Program-made: the position numbers and the translations under genes | The notes under the pieces: generated by a model | The model's database searches: none | What the model was told of the DNA's origin: nothing | What the model saw: the letters and a program-made list of their open reading frames with translations, nothing else | NCBI RefSeq assembly: GCF_001553265.1 | Contig: NZ_KQ960620.1 | Coordinates: 1 to 64,000, forward strand | DNA length: 64,000 nt | Source of the DNA: Prevotella sp. DNF00663 | GTDB lineage: Bacteria > Bacteroidota > Bacteroidia > Bacteroidales > Bacteroidaceae | Direction of reading: 5' to 3' | Part shown: one piece after another, positions 1 through 7,662 of the stretch | Numbering within the stretch: the stretch's first letter is position 1 | Layout: every line of letters starts with the position of its first letter

Positions 1-61
1 TCTATAAATGAAGGTTTTGCAGAGGTCTCAATATGATTACTACAGATCTTCTCATTCTCAT

Positions 62-676
62 TTATGGTCTAGTCATTGTACTCATTTTTATTTGTAGATA
101 TTCCCAATATAAATCATTATTTTTTTTAATGCTGCTTTTTGATTCCGTCCACATATACGTTTGATATGTATTGCCATAACCGAATCCGCTTTCCCCCCTT
201 TCTTTATTATTAATGAATGGAAGATGGTAAAATAGTGAAATATTTGATTTTGAATCCACCATCATAAACAAAACTTTATTTCCTAAATCGTACCAAGAAA
301 TATTTGCCTCGCCTATCATTTGTTCCCACATATCAAGCCCTGCTGTAAGAGGATTAGCATACAAACTAGTTACCACAACTGAATTTTTGCTTTTATTCGA
401 TTTCAACACATCAGAACGAGCTGCTAAGCCATATACAGAATTGAATTTAGATAAAGAGGAAAATACTCCTTCTTTACTTTCAGAAAAGTCACTTAAAAGA
501 CTCTTCTTCGGTCCTTCTTCTTTAACGAATTCCTTTGTTATATCCTTCCATGAAATAGAATTGTTACGATGTGTATAATTGTATATAAATTTTTTACCTT
601 TGCTTATAGTATTTGTATGCCCATTCTCTTTGTTTACTATTTTAACATCTCCATTTTTTTTGATGTATAAAATCAA
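62..676 (-). pseudogene. RHS toxin tip 1, shifted out of frame from its core
   Basis: This is the variable C-terminal part of an RHS polymorphic toxin. It continues the RHS core at 642-1466 but is offset by one base. Dropping one T from the eight-T run at 654-661 (A8 on the coding strand) joins GGNKIDFIHQ directly to KNGDVKIVNK, which reads as one protein. The tip is AT-rich and has no signal peptide. It carries a Trp-containing block, GLDMWEQMIGEANISWYDLG, at about residues 113-132 of this frame. I recognise no catalytic motif. Its immunity gene would be expected just left of the window. Whether this is phase variation, decay or a sequencing error cannot be told from one sequence. Confidence 0.7.
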
Positions 677-1466
677 TTTTGTTACCCCCTAAATCACTAA
701 TTACAGTTCCGTCTGTATCATATTCTTTCATACTTTTCCCATTGGGATCAATATATTTAGTTGGATTGTTTGAGGTATAACAATAACTGCTTATACTCGG
801 GTATTTTTCTTGCAACGGATCTGTATCCATCCACAAACTAAGCCTCGGCTCATAGTATCTCGCACCATAGTAGTACATACCTGTCTCCTCGTCAAATTCT
901 TTCGCATTGAAGAGATAGGGCGTATTCCAAGTGTTGTTTCTTTCCTCAATGAACACCTCGCCGAACGGTACATACTCAATGTGCTGCATGACCTCACCGT
1001 CCAAGTTGGTGATGTAGCTTGAGCTACCCAAGTGGTCAGGGTGGTAGTAGAACTGCAACTTTTCGTTAGTGCCACCAGCTTCACTTGCTCTTGTTCTGAC
1101 CATCGCCCTTGCCTGTGCAGCCTCAGGGGTATTGTCATCACAACAGAATCCCTTCCCGTTCACATAGTCGGTATTATCCAGACCGTTGTAGGCGATGTCA
1201 AAGGTACGATAATTATCCTTAATAACCTGCAATTGCTGACCATATTTTGTCTTATAATCAACTTTTAGACCGTCAGCCTCATTACCTGCGTATGGAATTC
1301 TTCGTGGGTCGGCACCGTAAGATGACAAGTCACCCAACATAGATACAATGCGCTGGCTACCGATGTAGATGTGCTTGGTATACTTACCACCCTGTCCTGC
1401 AACAAGATATGGACTGACATACAGTGAGAAGCGTGAGGTAGCGGTGTTGCCACCGGAGAATTCTGA
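642..1466 (-). pseudogene. RHS core, middle fragment of broken copy 1
   Basis: RHS-repeat core of a Bacteroidales polymorphic toxin. It shows the conserved block YHPDHLGSSSYITNLDGE, then YVPFGEVFIEE, LFNAKEFDEETG, YYYGARYYEPRLSLW and a DPNG boundary after which tips vary. The frame is open from 1466; the first ATG is at 1340. It is cut from its upstream half (1519-2031) by a 76-bp insertion. At its 3' end it runs into a stop 19 bases after entering the tip, because of the A8 run. The flanking copies at 2586-4142 and 4677-6662 show the intact reading, so the breaks are clear. It is not expected to make a working toxin as it stands. Confidence 0.8.
654..661 (-). other. A8 homopolymer at the core-tip frameshift
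   Basis: Eight T on the plus strand (A8 in the sense of the RHS gene). Reading with seven A keeps the RHS core and the toxin tip in one frame; with eight A the core stops after 14 further codons. It is a possible slippage switch or a simple indel. Confidence 0.6.
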
Positions 1467-1542
1467 AGTTAGTTACTCTGATTATCGGCTGCGCCTCGGC
1501 AATGTTTAAACAAGTTTGTCATTGCGCTCGACTTGCACGATA
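1467..1542. repeat. 76-bp palindromic insertion interrupting RHS copy 1
   Basis: Comparison with the two other RHS cores shows that codons VN and SEFSGG should be adjacent. Here 76 bp lie between them. The insert has inverted ends (ATTATCG and CGATAAT on the coding strand). Inside are two facing arms, GTCGAGCGCAATG and CATTGCCGAGGCGCAGC, so it can fold back. Its length is not a multiple of three and it carries an in-frame TGA. From memory it resembles short palindromic intergenic repeats seen widely in Bacteroides, but I could not search. No open reading frame and no clear target duplication are visible. Confidence 0.6.
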
Positions 1543-2031
1543 ATTGACAAAGATAGCTTCGTTTTCGCCCGAGGTCTTCACCGTGCGCTCGCCATCAGCA
1601 TCATACCAATAGTTGCTTACAAAGCCGTTCTCATCGGCTGCCAACAAGCGGTTTCCCTCGTCCCAACGGTACTTCTGCTCGCTTGCCTTGTCATTTTCCT
1701 TGCCGTCCTTTTTCACACGGCTGGTATTGATGTAGACAAGATTACCGTTAGCATCATACTCATACTTATGACCGTTGTTGATGGTCGTGCTGTCCGTAGG
1801 AGTCTCCTCTGTGCGGTAGTTCATATCACGAACATTGTCAAGCTGGAACTTGTGACCGTCTTCCTTCTGATATGCATAGGTCAAGTCGTAACCTGCATGG
1901 AGTGTTCCCTCGAACTGGATGGCACTCTGCGTCACCTGTTGTTTCTTGCTAGTGATACGATGCATGTTGTCATACCCCATGGCAAGCGTGTAGGTAGCCG
2001 ACTTGTTGTCTGCACCCTGATAAAGTCCCAA
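1519..2031 (-). pseudogene. RHS core, upstream fragment of broken copy 1
   Basis: N-terminal part of the truncated RHS core copy 1. It is homologous, nearly residue for residue, to the matching part of the 4677-6662 copy (MGYDNMHRITSKKQ, YEYDANGNLVYINTSR, NYWYDADGERTVK). The only start in this frame is a TTG at 2031, and an in-frame stop lies a few codons upstream. The far N-terminal RHS region and any secretion signal are therefore missing. The frame ends at a TGA inside the 76-bp insertion. I read it as a remnant or a silent recombination donor, not a separate gene. Confidence 0.75.
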
Positions 2032-2078
2032 AACATTCTTGCTGGTTCATGATTTCGTTGTTTTTTCTTGTAAAGATA

Positions 2079-2178
2079 GCAAAAGGCAGAGACTTTATCC
2101 CTGCCTTTATGCATATTATTAAAGAAATCTTTTGAAAATCAAGTGATTATTTTTACAACTCCCTTTTTGGAGCATTAC
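2079..2178 (-). repeat. 100-bp cassette-end repeat, copy 1
   Basis: About 100 bp that recur at 7558-7658. The shared parts are GCAAAAGGCAGAGA at one end and TTTGGAGCATTAC at the other, with an AT-rich middle that has diverged. Both copies lie immediately 3' of an immunity gene, and the outer end supplies or abuts its last codons. It looks like a conserved joint between cassettes. Confidence 0.65.
2082..2108 (-). terminator. hairpin ending the cassette 2 immunity gene
   Basis: Perfect 8-bp stem AAAGGCAG/CTGCCTTT with an 11-base loop, 45-70 bp after the stop of the immunity gene on the minus strand. The T run after the stem is short. Confidence 0.55.
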
Positions 2179-2602
2179 CCACATAAAAGACTGTTGAATA
2201 TCTAACAAGAGATAATCGATCTGGAGAAGTTCCTACATGAAATAAAAATCTATATAAATTTTTATTTTTCTTATGATACATATTATTTTTAATTTTCCAA
2301 TATTCATTTCTTTTCTCTAAGCTATTCAAATATAAAATATTCTTTACCATAAAAATACTATCTTTTTGAAAAATATCAGATAAATATAACTTCCACTCCC
2401 TTCCCCTTTTTTTCTCTAAAGAAATCAACATATAAATTTTTTCACTGCTCTTATTATAAAGGGAAAGTGAAATAGTGTCTGAAATAGAATAAACTTTGTT
2501 GATAGGTTTAATCTTTATACTATCTAAATCTACTTGTGAATAAGAACTATTGAAATTAAACAATAATAATAACAATAACAATAAATTATTTGTTTTTCTC
2601 AT
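2153..2602 (-). CDS. putative exported immunity protein for the 2586-4142 toxin
   Basis: Small AT-rich gene directly after an RHS toxin; its ATG at 2602 overlaps the toxin stop by 17 bp, as expected of a coupled toxin-immunity pair. I chose this start because it gives a clean Sec signal peptide (MRKTNN, then a run of leucines, cleavage after SYSQ region) and because GGAGG lies about 12 bases upstream; an ATG at 2620 is also possible. The mature part is about 125 residues, Lys- and Tyr-rich, and resembles nothing I know. Export to the periplasm fits a toxin that attacks the cell wall. Function is inferred from position only. Confidence 0.6.
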   Translation of the reverse strand: MRKTNNLLLLLLLLFNFNSSYSQVDLDSIKIKPINKVYSISDTISLSLYNKSSEKIYMLISLEKKRGREWKLYLSDIFQKDSIFMVKNILYLNSLEKRNEYWKIKNNMYHKKNKNLYRFLFHVGTSPDRLSLVRYSTVFYVGNAPKREL

Positions 2603-4142
2603 TTTTCTTTGTTCCTCCATTTGTTGAATGATTTGGACCAAGGTATTTCACTATTACATCAATTCTATCATGTCCTGCTTTTCGATAATCATTAAGCTTA
2701 TTAAACAACTCTGTTTCTACTTCTGTACAACCATGCGAATATCCTTTTTGAGAATCATGAAAATAATATGAGTTATTATCTCTTTCTTCATTTGTAGCAC
2801 CTGTTACTTTGTCTGGAGTTAACGAGGCTCTATTCTTTCCCCATTCTTCATATGTCCAGCCATATCCACGTTTATTGGGATTTTCTACAAAATCAGGAAT
2901 TTTCTCTATGCCACCACTAGGATTCTTTTTTAATGCACCAGTCTTAGTATCAGTTTCTGCTACTCGATTAGGATCTGGTTTGAGGTTTATGTGATATGTA
3001 CCTTCAGCTGTAGGCCCCCCATTCCTAACATTTTGATATTTGGCTTTTTGAAGATTCCAATAAGTTCCTTTCGTATCTAACCCCTTATATCCAGATGTGG
3101 CTTTAAAAGTGTACATTAAATGTTTTTTATTTCCAACTTTTCCTCCATACCAATAAACTCTGTTACCTACTGATAGTATCCAGTCTCTTCCATCCAAATC
3201 CACAAATTTCACAGGATTATTTACACAATATACATATCCTCCAATATTGGGATATTTTTCTTCCATCGGATCCACACTTATCCAAAGACTCAACCTCGGC
3301 TCATAGTACCTTGCACCATAATAGTACATTCCCGTCTCCTCGTCAAACTCCTTGGCATTGAAGAGGTAAGGTGTGTTCCAAGTGTTGTTGCGCTCTTCGA
3401 TAAATATTTCGCCGAATGGCACATATTCGATATGCTGAGCCACCTCACCGTCAAGATTGGTGATGAAGCTTGAACTGCCTAAGTGGTCAGGATGATAGAA
3501 AAACTGGAGGTTCTCGTAGTTATCGGGGTCTTTGAAGGACTTGGCAACCGCGCGGCTCTGGGCCTTCCTCATTGCCTTGGCCTGTGCAGCCTCCAATGTG
3601 CCGTCGTTGCAGCAGAATCCCTCACCGTCGGCATAGTTGTTATTGTCCGATCCGTTGTAGGGAACATCAAAGAACTGGTAGTGGTCTTTGATAACCAATT
3701 GCTGTGCGGCGTACTTGGACTTGTAGTCAACTGACAGTCCGTCAGTCTCGCTTCCGGCATACTCTATGCGGCGCGGGTCTGAACCGTAGGAGGCGAAATC
3801 GCCTACTTTCGACACGATTCGCTGCGAACCTGCGTAGATATGTTTGGTATAGCGGCCACCCTGATTTGCGACAAGGTAAGGACTGACGTAGAGCGAGAAC
3901 TTGGCTGTGTTGGTCGAGCCGCCGGAGAATACTCCGTTGACATATACCTGGTCGCTTTCGCCGGAGGTCTTTACGGTACGCTCACCGTCGGCGTCATACC
4001 AATAGTTGGACACGAAGCCGTTGTCGTCCACTGAAAGCAGGCGGTTCTCCTCGTCCCAGATGAGCTTGCGCTCACCGACGCTGTTGTCCCTATGTCCGTC
4101 GTTCATCATACGGCTCGTGTTTATTGCCTCATCATCGTTCAT
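2586..4142 (-). CDS. truncated RHS core with a Tlde1/DUF2778-like C-terminal toxin
   Basis: 518 residues. About residues 11-310 are RHS core (YWYDADGERTVK, YHPDHLGSSSFIT, LFNAKEFDEETG, YYYGARYYEPRLSLW). The core ends at FVDLDGRD, where most copies have DPNG. The tip follows, about 317-518, with GPTAEGTYHINL and then YSHGCTEVE (codons at 2727-2738). A Gly-Pro-x-x-x-Gly-Thr-Tyr block followed by S-H/x-G-C is typical of L,D-transpeptidase-like DUF2778/Tlde1 toxins that act on peptidoglycan. The protein starts at an ATG that overlaps the stop of the preceding immunity gene (ATGA), so it lacks the RHS N-terminus and a secretion signal. It may be a stored cassette used by recombination. Toxin class is inferred from motifs. 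Confidence 0.65.
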   Translation of the reverse strand: MNDDEAINTSRMMNDGHRDNSVGERKLIWDEENRLLSVDDNGFVSNYWYDADGERTVKTSGESDQVYVNGVFSGGSTNTAKFSLYVSPYLVANQGGRYTKHIYAGSQRIVSKVGDFASYGSDPRRIEYAGSETDGLSVDYKSKYAAQQLVIKDHYQFFDVPYNGSDNNNYADGEGFCCNDGTLEAAQAKAMRKAQSRAVAKSFKDPDNYENLQFFYHPDHLGSSSFITNLDGEVAQHIEYVPFGEIFIEERNNTWNTPYLFNAKEFDEETGMYYYGARYYEPRLSLWISVDPMEEKYPNIGGYVYCVNNPVKFVDLDGRDWILSVGNRVYWYGGKVGNKKHLMYTFKATSGYKGLDTKGTYWNLQKAKYQNVRNGGPTAEGTYHINLKPDPNRVAETDTKTGALKKNPSGGIEKIPDFVENPNKRGYGWTYEEWGKNRASLTPDKVTGATNEERDNNSYYFHDSQKGYSHGCTEVETELFNKLNDYRKAGHDRIDVIVKYLGPNHSTNGGTKKNEKNK

Positions 4143-4690
4143 ACAATGGGATAAGCAATTAAAACATACGTATTTAATGGCGAATCAGATCGAATGAATT
4201 GCAGTGCATCTATTGAAGAATGTTTTTTGTTATAATAAGCTATATTTAAGGCGACTAAGATAAAGCGTTTTGGATGCGTCTTGAAATATAATATATTATA
4301 ATTTTTTCTATTTGAATCAATGACATACTCACAGACTTCATCATTATAAAACTTAATGACTTTGTCATATAGAAAGTTTGGAAGATCATAAAATATATTA
4401 TCTCCTAACAAGTAATGGAAGGTAGAGTCTAAATAGGCATATATATCCTTTTGAGGTATAGAGTCTACGTTTGGAGTGTCAACAACATATCGAATATTGT
4501 TATATTCAATAATGACTGGATTATTAATATGAATCGTATCTAAAACAAAAGCACATGCTTCTTTGGGTGGGATGTTTTGATTGATGTTGTATTGAGTAGA
4601 TACACATGAGTTTAATATGATGGCACTGAAAAGTGCCATCATATTAATAAGTGCATTGGAGAAGCCTTGCATAATATTATTTTTTTTCAT
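4139..4690 (-). CDS. putative lipoprotein immunity protein for the metzincin-like toxin
   Basis: 183 residues, beginning inside the last codons of the upstream RHS-protease gene (14-bp overlap), so the two are translated together. The N-terminus has a hydrophobic stretch followed by the lipobox LNSC (Cys at about residue 29), which marks an exported lipoprotein. The rest is AT-rich, Tyr- and Asn-rich and unlike families I know. A membrane-anchored periplasmic inhibitor would protect against a protease toxin working outside the cytoplasm. Its stop shares four bases (ATGA) with the start of the next RHS fragment. Function is inferred from position. Confidence 0.6.
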   Translation of the reverse strand: MKKNNIMQGFSNALINMMALFSAIILNSCVSTQYNINQNIPPKEACAFVLDTIHINNPVIIEYNNIRYVVDTPNVDSIPQKDIYAYLDSTFHYLLGDNIFYDLPNFLYDKVIKFYNDEVCEYVIDSNRKNYNILYFKTHPKRFILVALNIAYYNKKHSSIDALQFIRSDSPLNTYVLIAYPIV

Positions 4691-6662
4691 TAACTTTTCC
4701 TTTTTTTAGCTGCTGGACAGTAAATTTGGAATTATTTATAAGAGTACCTTTACCAGTTGGGATATCTGCTCCTTTATGTGGGTCATACTCACTGTTAACC
4801 TTCCCTTTTAGGGGATAGCTAATCATATCCTTAACACTGCCTCTGTCTAAATTTCTGCTTCGTGAAGGATTAGACGATTCTGCTGTCATAAGACCTTTTG
4901 AAGAGTGTTTAAGGCCCATAGCATGACCTATTTCATGAGCACCTGTTTCAGTCCCTTGTCTGGATTCCTTTACTTCTATATAATTTCCTCCCATAGTACT
5001 TCCATTGACAAGTTCTTTTAGTTTATCATCGGAAACTACTTGGAATGCATTCAGGCAAGTTCTATCCGAACTTGTCAATGCACTTTGAAGCGCAGCTTTC
5101 GCAGGATAGCCCTCTTGTGGCTCAACTAATTCCACAGTAACATCAAATTTAATATCAAGGCTATGCTCCTCTTTAACAGATCCGTTCTTTACAGTAAAAT
5201 CATATGTCCACTTACCACTTTGGTTATTGAGAATCCCAGCCGAAACTTGCGCTTCTTTATATGAATCCTTTGTGGCAAAAATTACCGCTCTTAGGGTGAT
5301 AGAGTTATCATCAACTACTTCATCATATTCCTTCCCATTTGGATCAGAGTAACGAATTGGATTATTTGTTGTGTAACAATAACTCGAAATCCAAGAATAT
5401 ATCAACTCCATCGGATCTGTTGACATCCAAAGGCTTAGACGTGGATCATAGTAGCGAGCACCGTAGTAGTACAGACCTGTTTCCTCATCAAACTCTTTTG
5501 CATTGAAGAGATAGGGCGTGTTCCATACACTGTTGCGCTCCTCGATGAAGACCTCGCCGAAAGGAACATACTCTATATGCTGCACCACCTCACCGTCAAG
5601 GTTGGTAATGTAACTACTGCTACCCAAGTGGTCTGGGTGGTAGTAGAACTGCATCTTCTCGTATGCATCGCCTTCTTGGAAGTTGTTCTTCGCTGCTCGT
5701 GCCATAACACGTGCCTGCGCCGCCTCCAAACTGCCGTCATTGCAGCAGAAGCCTTTGCCATCGACATAGTCGTTGTTGTCCTCGCCATTGTACGGCACTG
5801 CAAAGGTTGCATAATTATCCTTGATAACCTGCAACTGTTGAGTATATTTAACCTTATAATCAACAGACAGGCCATCAGTCTCACTACCTGCATACAGGAT
5901 GCGGCGTGGATCAGAGCCGTAAGAGTCGAAGTCGCCAATCTTGGAAACGACACGCTGACTACCGATGTAGATGTGCTTGGTGTACTTGCCGCCCTGTCCT
6001 GCAACGAGGTAAGGGCTGACGTACAATGAGAACTTTGCCGTATTGGTGCGTCCGCCTGAGAAGTCGGAGTTCACGTAAATCTCTTCGTTCTCACCGCTTG
6101 ACTTCACCGTGCGCTCACCATCTGCATCATACCAATAGTTAGCTACAAAACCGTTCTCATCAGTAGCAAGAAGACGATTCTCTTCATCCCAGCGGTACTT
6201 CTGTTCGCTGGCCTTTTCGTCTTCCTTGCCGTCCTTCTTCACACGGCTCGTGTTGATATAGACGAGGTTGCCGTTGGCATCGTACTCGTACTTGTGACCG
6301 TTGTTGATGGTCGTACTGTCGGTAGGTGTTGCTTCCGTGCGGTAGTTCAGATCACGCACGTTATCCAATTGGAACTTCTTGCCCTCACTGCTACCGTAGA
6401 TATAGGTCAGGTCATAGCCTGCATTGAGCGTGCCCTCGAACTGCACACCTGTCTGTGAGAGATGTTGCTTCTTGCTCGTGATACGGTGCATATTGTCGTA
6501 GCCCATAGATAACGTATAAGAAGCGGCTTTATTGTCCGTTCCCTTATAAGTACCTGTTGCGCTTGCCAAACGATACAATGGGTCATACGTATAGCTGTAG
6601 CTCATCTGTCCGCCAGCCTTGCCGCTCTGTGGGAGTGGAGCATTGTTCTTTACGCCAAGCAT
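4677..6662 (-). CDS. truncated RHS core with a metzincin-like metalloprotease tip
   Basis: RHS core followed by a zinc-protease tip. The frame is open up to 6956, but codons before about 6705 overlap the 6814-7257 gene in another frame and do not look like RHS; 6662 is the first ATG inside RHS-like sequence. The core runs from DRLVKVTDIASN to the SDPNG boundary near 5340. The tip holds HEIGHAMGLKH (codons 4905-4937), the HExxHxxGxxH zinc site of metzincins, followed by GLMTAE as a likely Met-turn. The N-terminal RHS domain and any export signal are missing. A lipoprotein immunity gene overlaps the 3' end. Protease class is a strong motif call; target unknown. Confidence 0.7.
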   Translation of the reverse strand: MLGVKNNAPLPQSGKAGGQMSYSYTYDPLYRLASATGTYKGTDNKAASYTLSMGYDNMHRITSKKQHLSQTGVQFEGTLNAGYDLTYIYGSSEGKKFQLDNVRDLNYRTEATPTDSTTINNGHKYEYDANGNLVYINTSRVKKDGKEDEKASEQKYRWDEENRLLATDENGFVANYWYDADGERTVKSSGENEEIYVNSDFSGGRTNTAKFSLYVSPYLVAGQGGKYTKHIYIGSQRVVSKIGDFDSYGSDPRRILYAGSETDGLSVDYKVKYTQQLQVIKDNYATFAVPYNGEDNNDYVDGKGFCCNDGSLEAAQARVMARAAKNNFQEGDAYEKMQFYYHPDHLGSSSYITNLDGEVVQHIEYVPFGEVFIEERNSVWNTPYLFNAKEFDEETGLYYYGARYYDPRLSLWMSTDPMELIYSWISSYCYTTNNPIRYSDPNGKEYDEVVDDNSITLRAVIFATKDSYKEAQVSAGILNNQSGKWTYDFTVKNGSVKEEHSLDIKFDVTVELVEPQEGYPAKAALQSALTSSDRTCLNAFQVVSDDKLKELVNGSTMGGNYIEVKESRQGTETGAHEIGHAMGLKHSSKGLMTAESSNPSRSRNLDRGSVKDMISYPLKGKVNSEYDPHKGADIPTGKGTLINNSKFTVQQLKKGKVNEKK

Positions 6663-6813
6663 GTTACTCGCTATGTCGGTTACTTTGACGAGACGGTCGA
6701 TACTGTCATTATGAGTACCAAGATACGGTACTGTTACTACCGCAATGTGGTACTGGTAATATAACAATACGGTATCGACAGTACCAGGGTGCGGTAGTCT
6801 ATCTCGGAAATAG

Positions 6814-7257
6814 TTAGGAGAAATCGTAAACATCCTCGTAGTGATCAAATGTGAGATTGTCCGTATATCCATAGTTGCGGAAAAGACTGATAATCCACTC
6901 CTGCTGTTCGGGAGTGAGCAGGCGGCTGCCATTGTAGTAGCGATAATAGGTGCCATGTCCGCCCAAGAACTGCTTGATGTCGTTGCGCAGCCTCGTGCTG
7001 TCTTTTTGTTTCACTTCAGCAAAGATGGTATCAAATCCCCATGCTCCGCGCATGATCCGCAACGGTTTGAACTCGGCGCATTTTCCAGTGTTCAATGCTG
7101 TGGGATAGACGGCAGAACCCGTGTGAATGACACTGGGTATGAATGTTCCTGCAAAATGTCTTAGGCAGGTGGGCGCCTGCGGACAGCCTTCGATGAAGCA
7201 GACTGCAAAAAGGGGCGGTACCATGTTGTATGTAAAACTCTTGTATTCCATTGTCAT
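6814..7257 (-). CDS. conserved Bacteroidales protein of unknown function (DUF6078-like)
   Basis: 147 residues, cytoplasmic by composition. Conserved-looking features are a Cys-containing N-terminal part (CFIEGCPQAPTCLRH, residues about 19-33), RGAWGFDTIF in the middle, and GGHGTYYRYYNG followed by LLTPEQQEWI near the end. I recall similar proteins in Bacteroides under DUF6078, but I am not certain of the number. The start ATG overlaps the stop of a 31-codon open frame (ATGA), suggesting coupled translation. Its last 140 bp overlap the nominal 5' end of the RHS frame in another phase, so the RHS fragment seems to have been joined here by recombination. No function can be given. Confidence 0.6.
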   Translation of the reverse strand: MTMEYKSFTYNMVPPLFAVCFIEGCPQAPTCLRHFAGTFIPSVIHTGSAVYPTALNTGKCAEFKPLRIMRGAWGFDTIFAEVKQKDSTRLRNDIKQFLGGHGTYYRYYNGSRLLTPEQQEWIISLFRNYGYTDNLTFDHYEDVYDFS

Positions 7258-7349
7258 TTGTCTTTCATTTCCTGACAGTTGCTTTGCAAGCGTTTATTTA
7301 TATTTGCCGATACCGGCAAGGATATTGATGTGATTTCCGACTTATCCAT
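7254..7349 (-). CDS. 31-residue open frame coupled to the DUF6078-like gene
   Basis: Short frame MDKSEITSIS... ending in KDK. A GGAGG sits five bases before its ATG at 7349, and its TGA overlaps the ATG of the next gene. This spacing suggests a leader peptide or a small protein in the same transcript. No family is recognised; the length makes the call uncertain. Confidence 0.35.
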   Translation of the reverse strand: MDKSEITSISLPVSANINKRLQSNCQEMKDK

Positions 7350-7370
7350 AGACCTCCATATTGATGGTTA

Positions 7371-7529
7371 TCAACTATTTAACGTCATCCTTTCCGATTT
7401 ATTGCTCTCATCTTTTTTGTTCATGCTATTCTTCGTACTTTTGATAATTTCCGTTGAACTGCAATGCGGACATAGGAACTCGACTCCCAATCTGGCGCAT
7501 AAAGTGCCGAAGCGTTCTCGTAAGGTCAT
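7371..7529 (-). CDS. 52-residue Cys-motif small protein
   Basis: Short frame starting MTLRERFGTLCARLG with a CPHC motif at residues 20-23 and a charged Lys/Ser-rich end. CPHC is half of a zinc ribbon; a second pair is missing, so it may be a fragment of a longer zinc-ribbon protein. It lies 21 bp upstream of the 31-codon frame and in the same direction, giving a compact run of three genes. I do not recognise it. Confidence 0.35.
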   Translation of the reverse strand: MTLRERFGTLCARLGVEFLCPHCSSTEIIKSTKNSMNKKDESNKSERMTLNS

Positions 7530-7557
7530 TTCTTCTTTGTATTGGGTTACAAATATT

Positions 7558-7658
7558 GCAAAAGGCAGAGAATCTTATCCCTACCTTTATACCTAATTAT
7601 TTAGAACCAAATTGATTATCGAGTAGTTATTCTGACAACTCCCAATTTGGAGCATTAC
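7558..7658 (-). repeat. 100-bp cassette-end repeat, copy 2
   Basis: Second copy of the repeat at 2079-2178, again just 3' of an immunity gene (stop at 7663). End blocks are almost identical; the AT-rich centre differs. Confidence 0.65.
7561..7588 (-). terminator. hairpin after the DUF2019-like immunity gene
   Basis: Counterpart of the 2082-2108 hairpin. Arms AAAGGCAG and CTACCTTT pair with one mismatch around a 12-base loop, about 75 bp after the stop. Confidence 0.45.
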
Positions 7659-7662
7659 TGGG

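Noticed and set aside
5577..6029. 150-codon plus-strand frame antisense to the RHS core
   Set aside because: It mirrors a conserved coding region and repeats in the other core copies; no promoter or family match. A shadow of the RHS gene.
6727..6785. Inverted GGTACTGT/ACAGTACC motifs before the RHS core
   Set aside because: Short arms with a 43-base gap, and nearby GTACC repeats may come from coding sequence; not enough for a site.
7279..7596. 105-codon plus-strand frame with a hydrophobic stretch
   Set aside because: The minus strand carries better-supported small genes with a ribosome site and coupling; the hydrophobic stretch is the antisense of Asn/Lys-rich codons.
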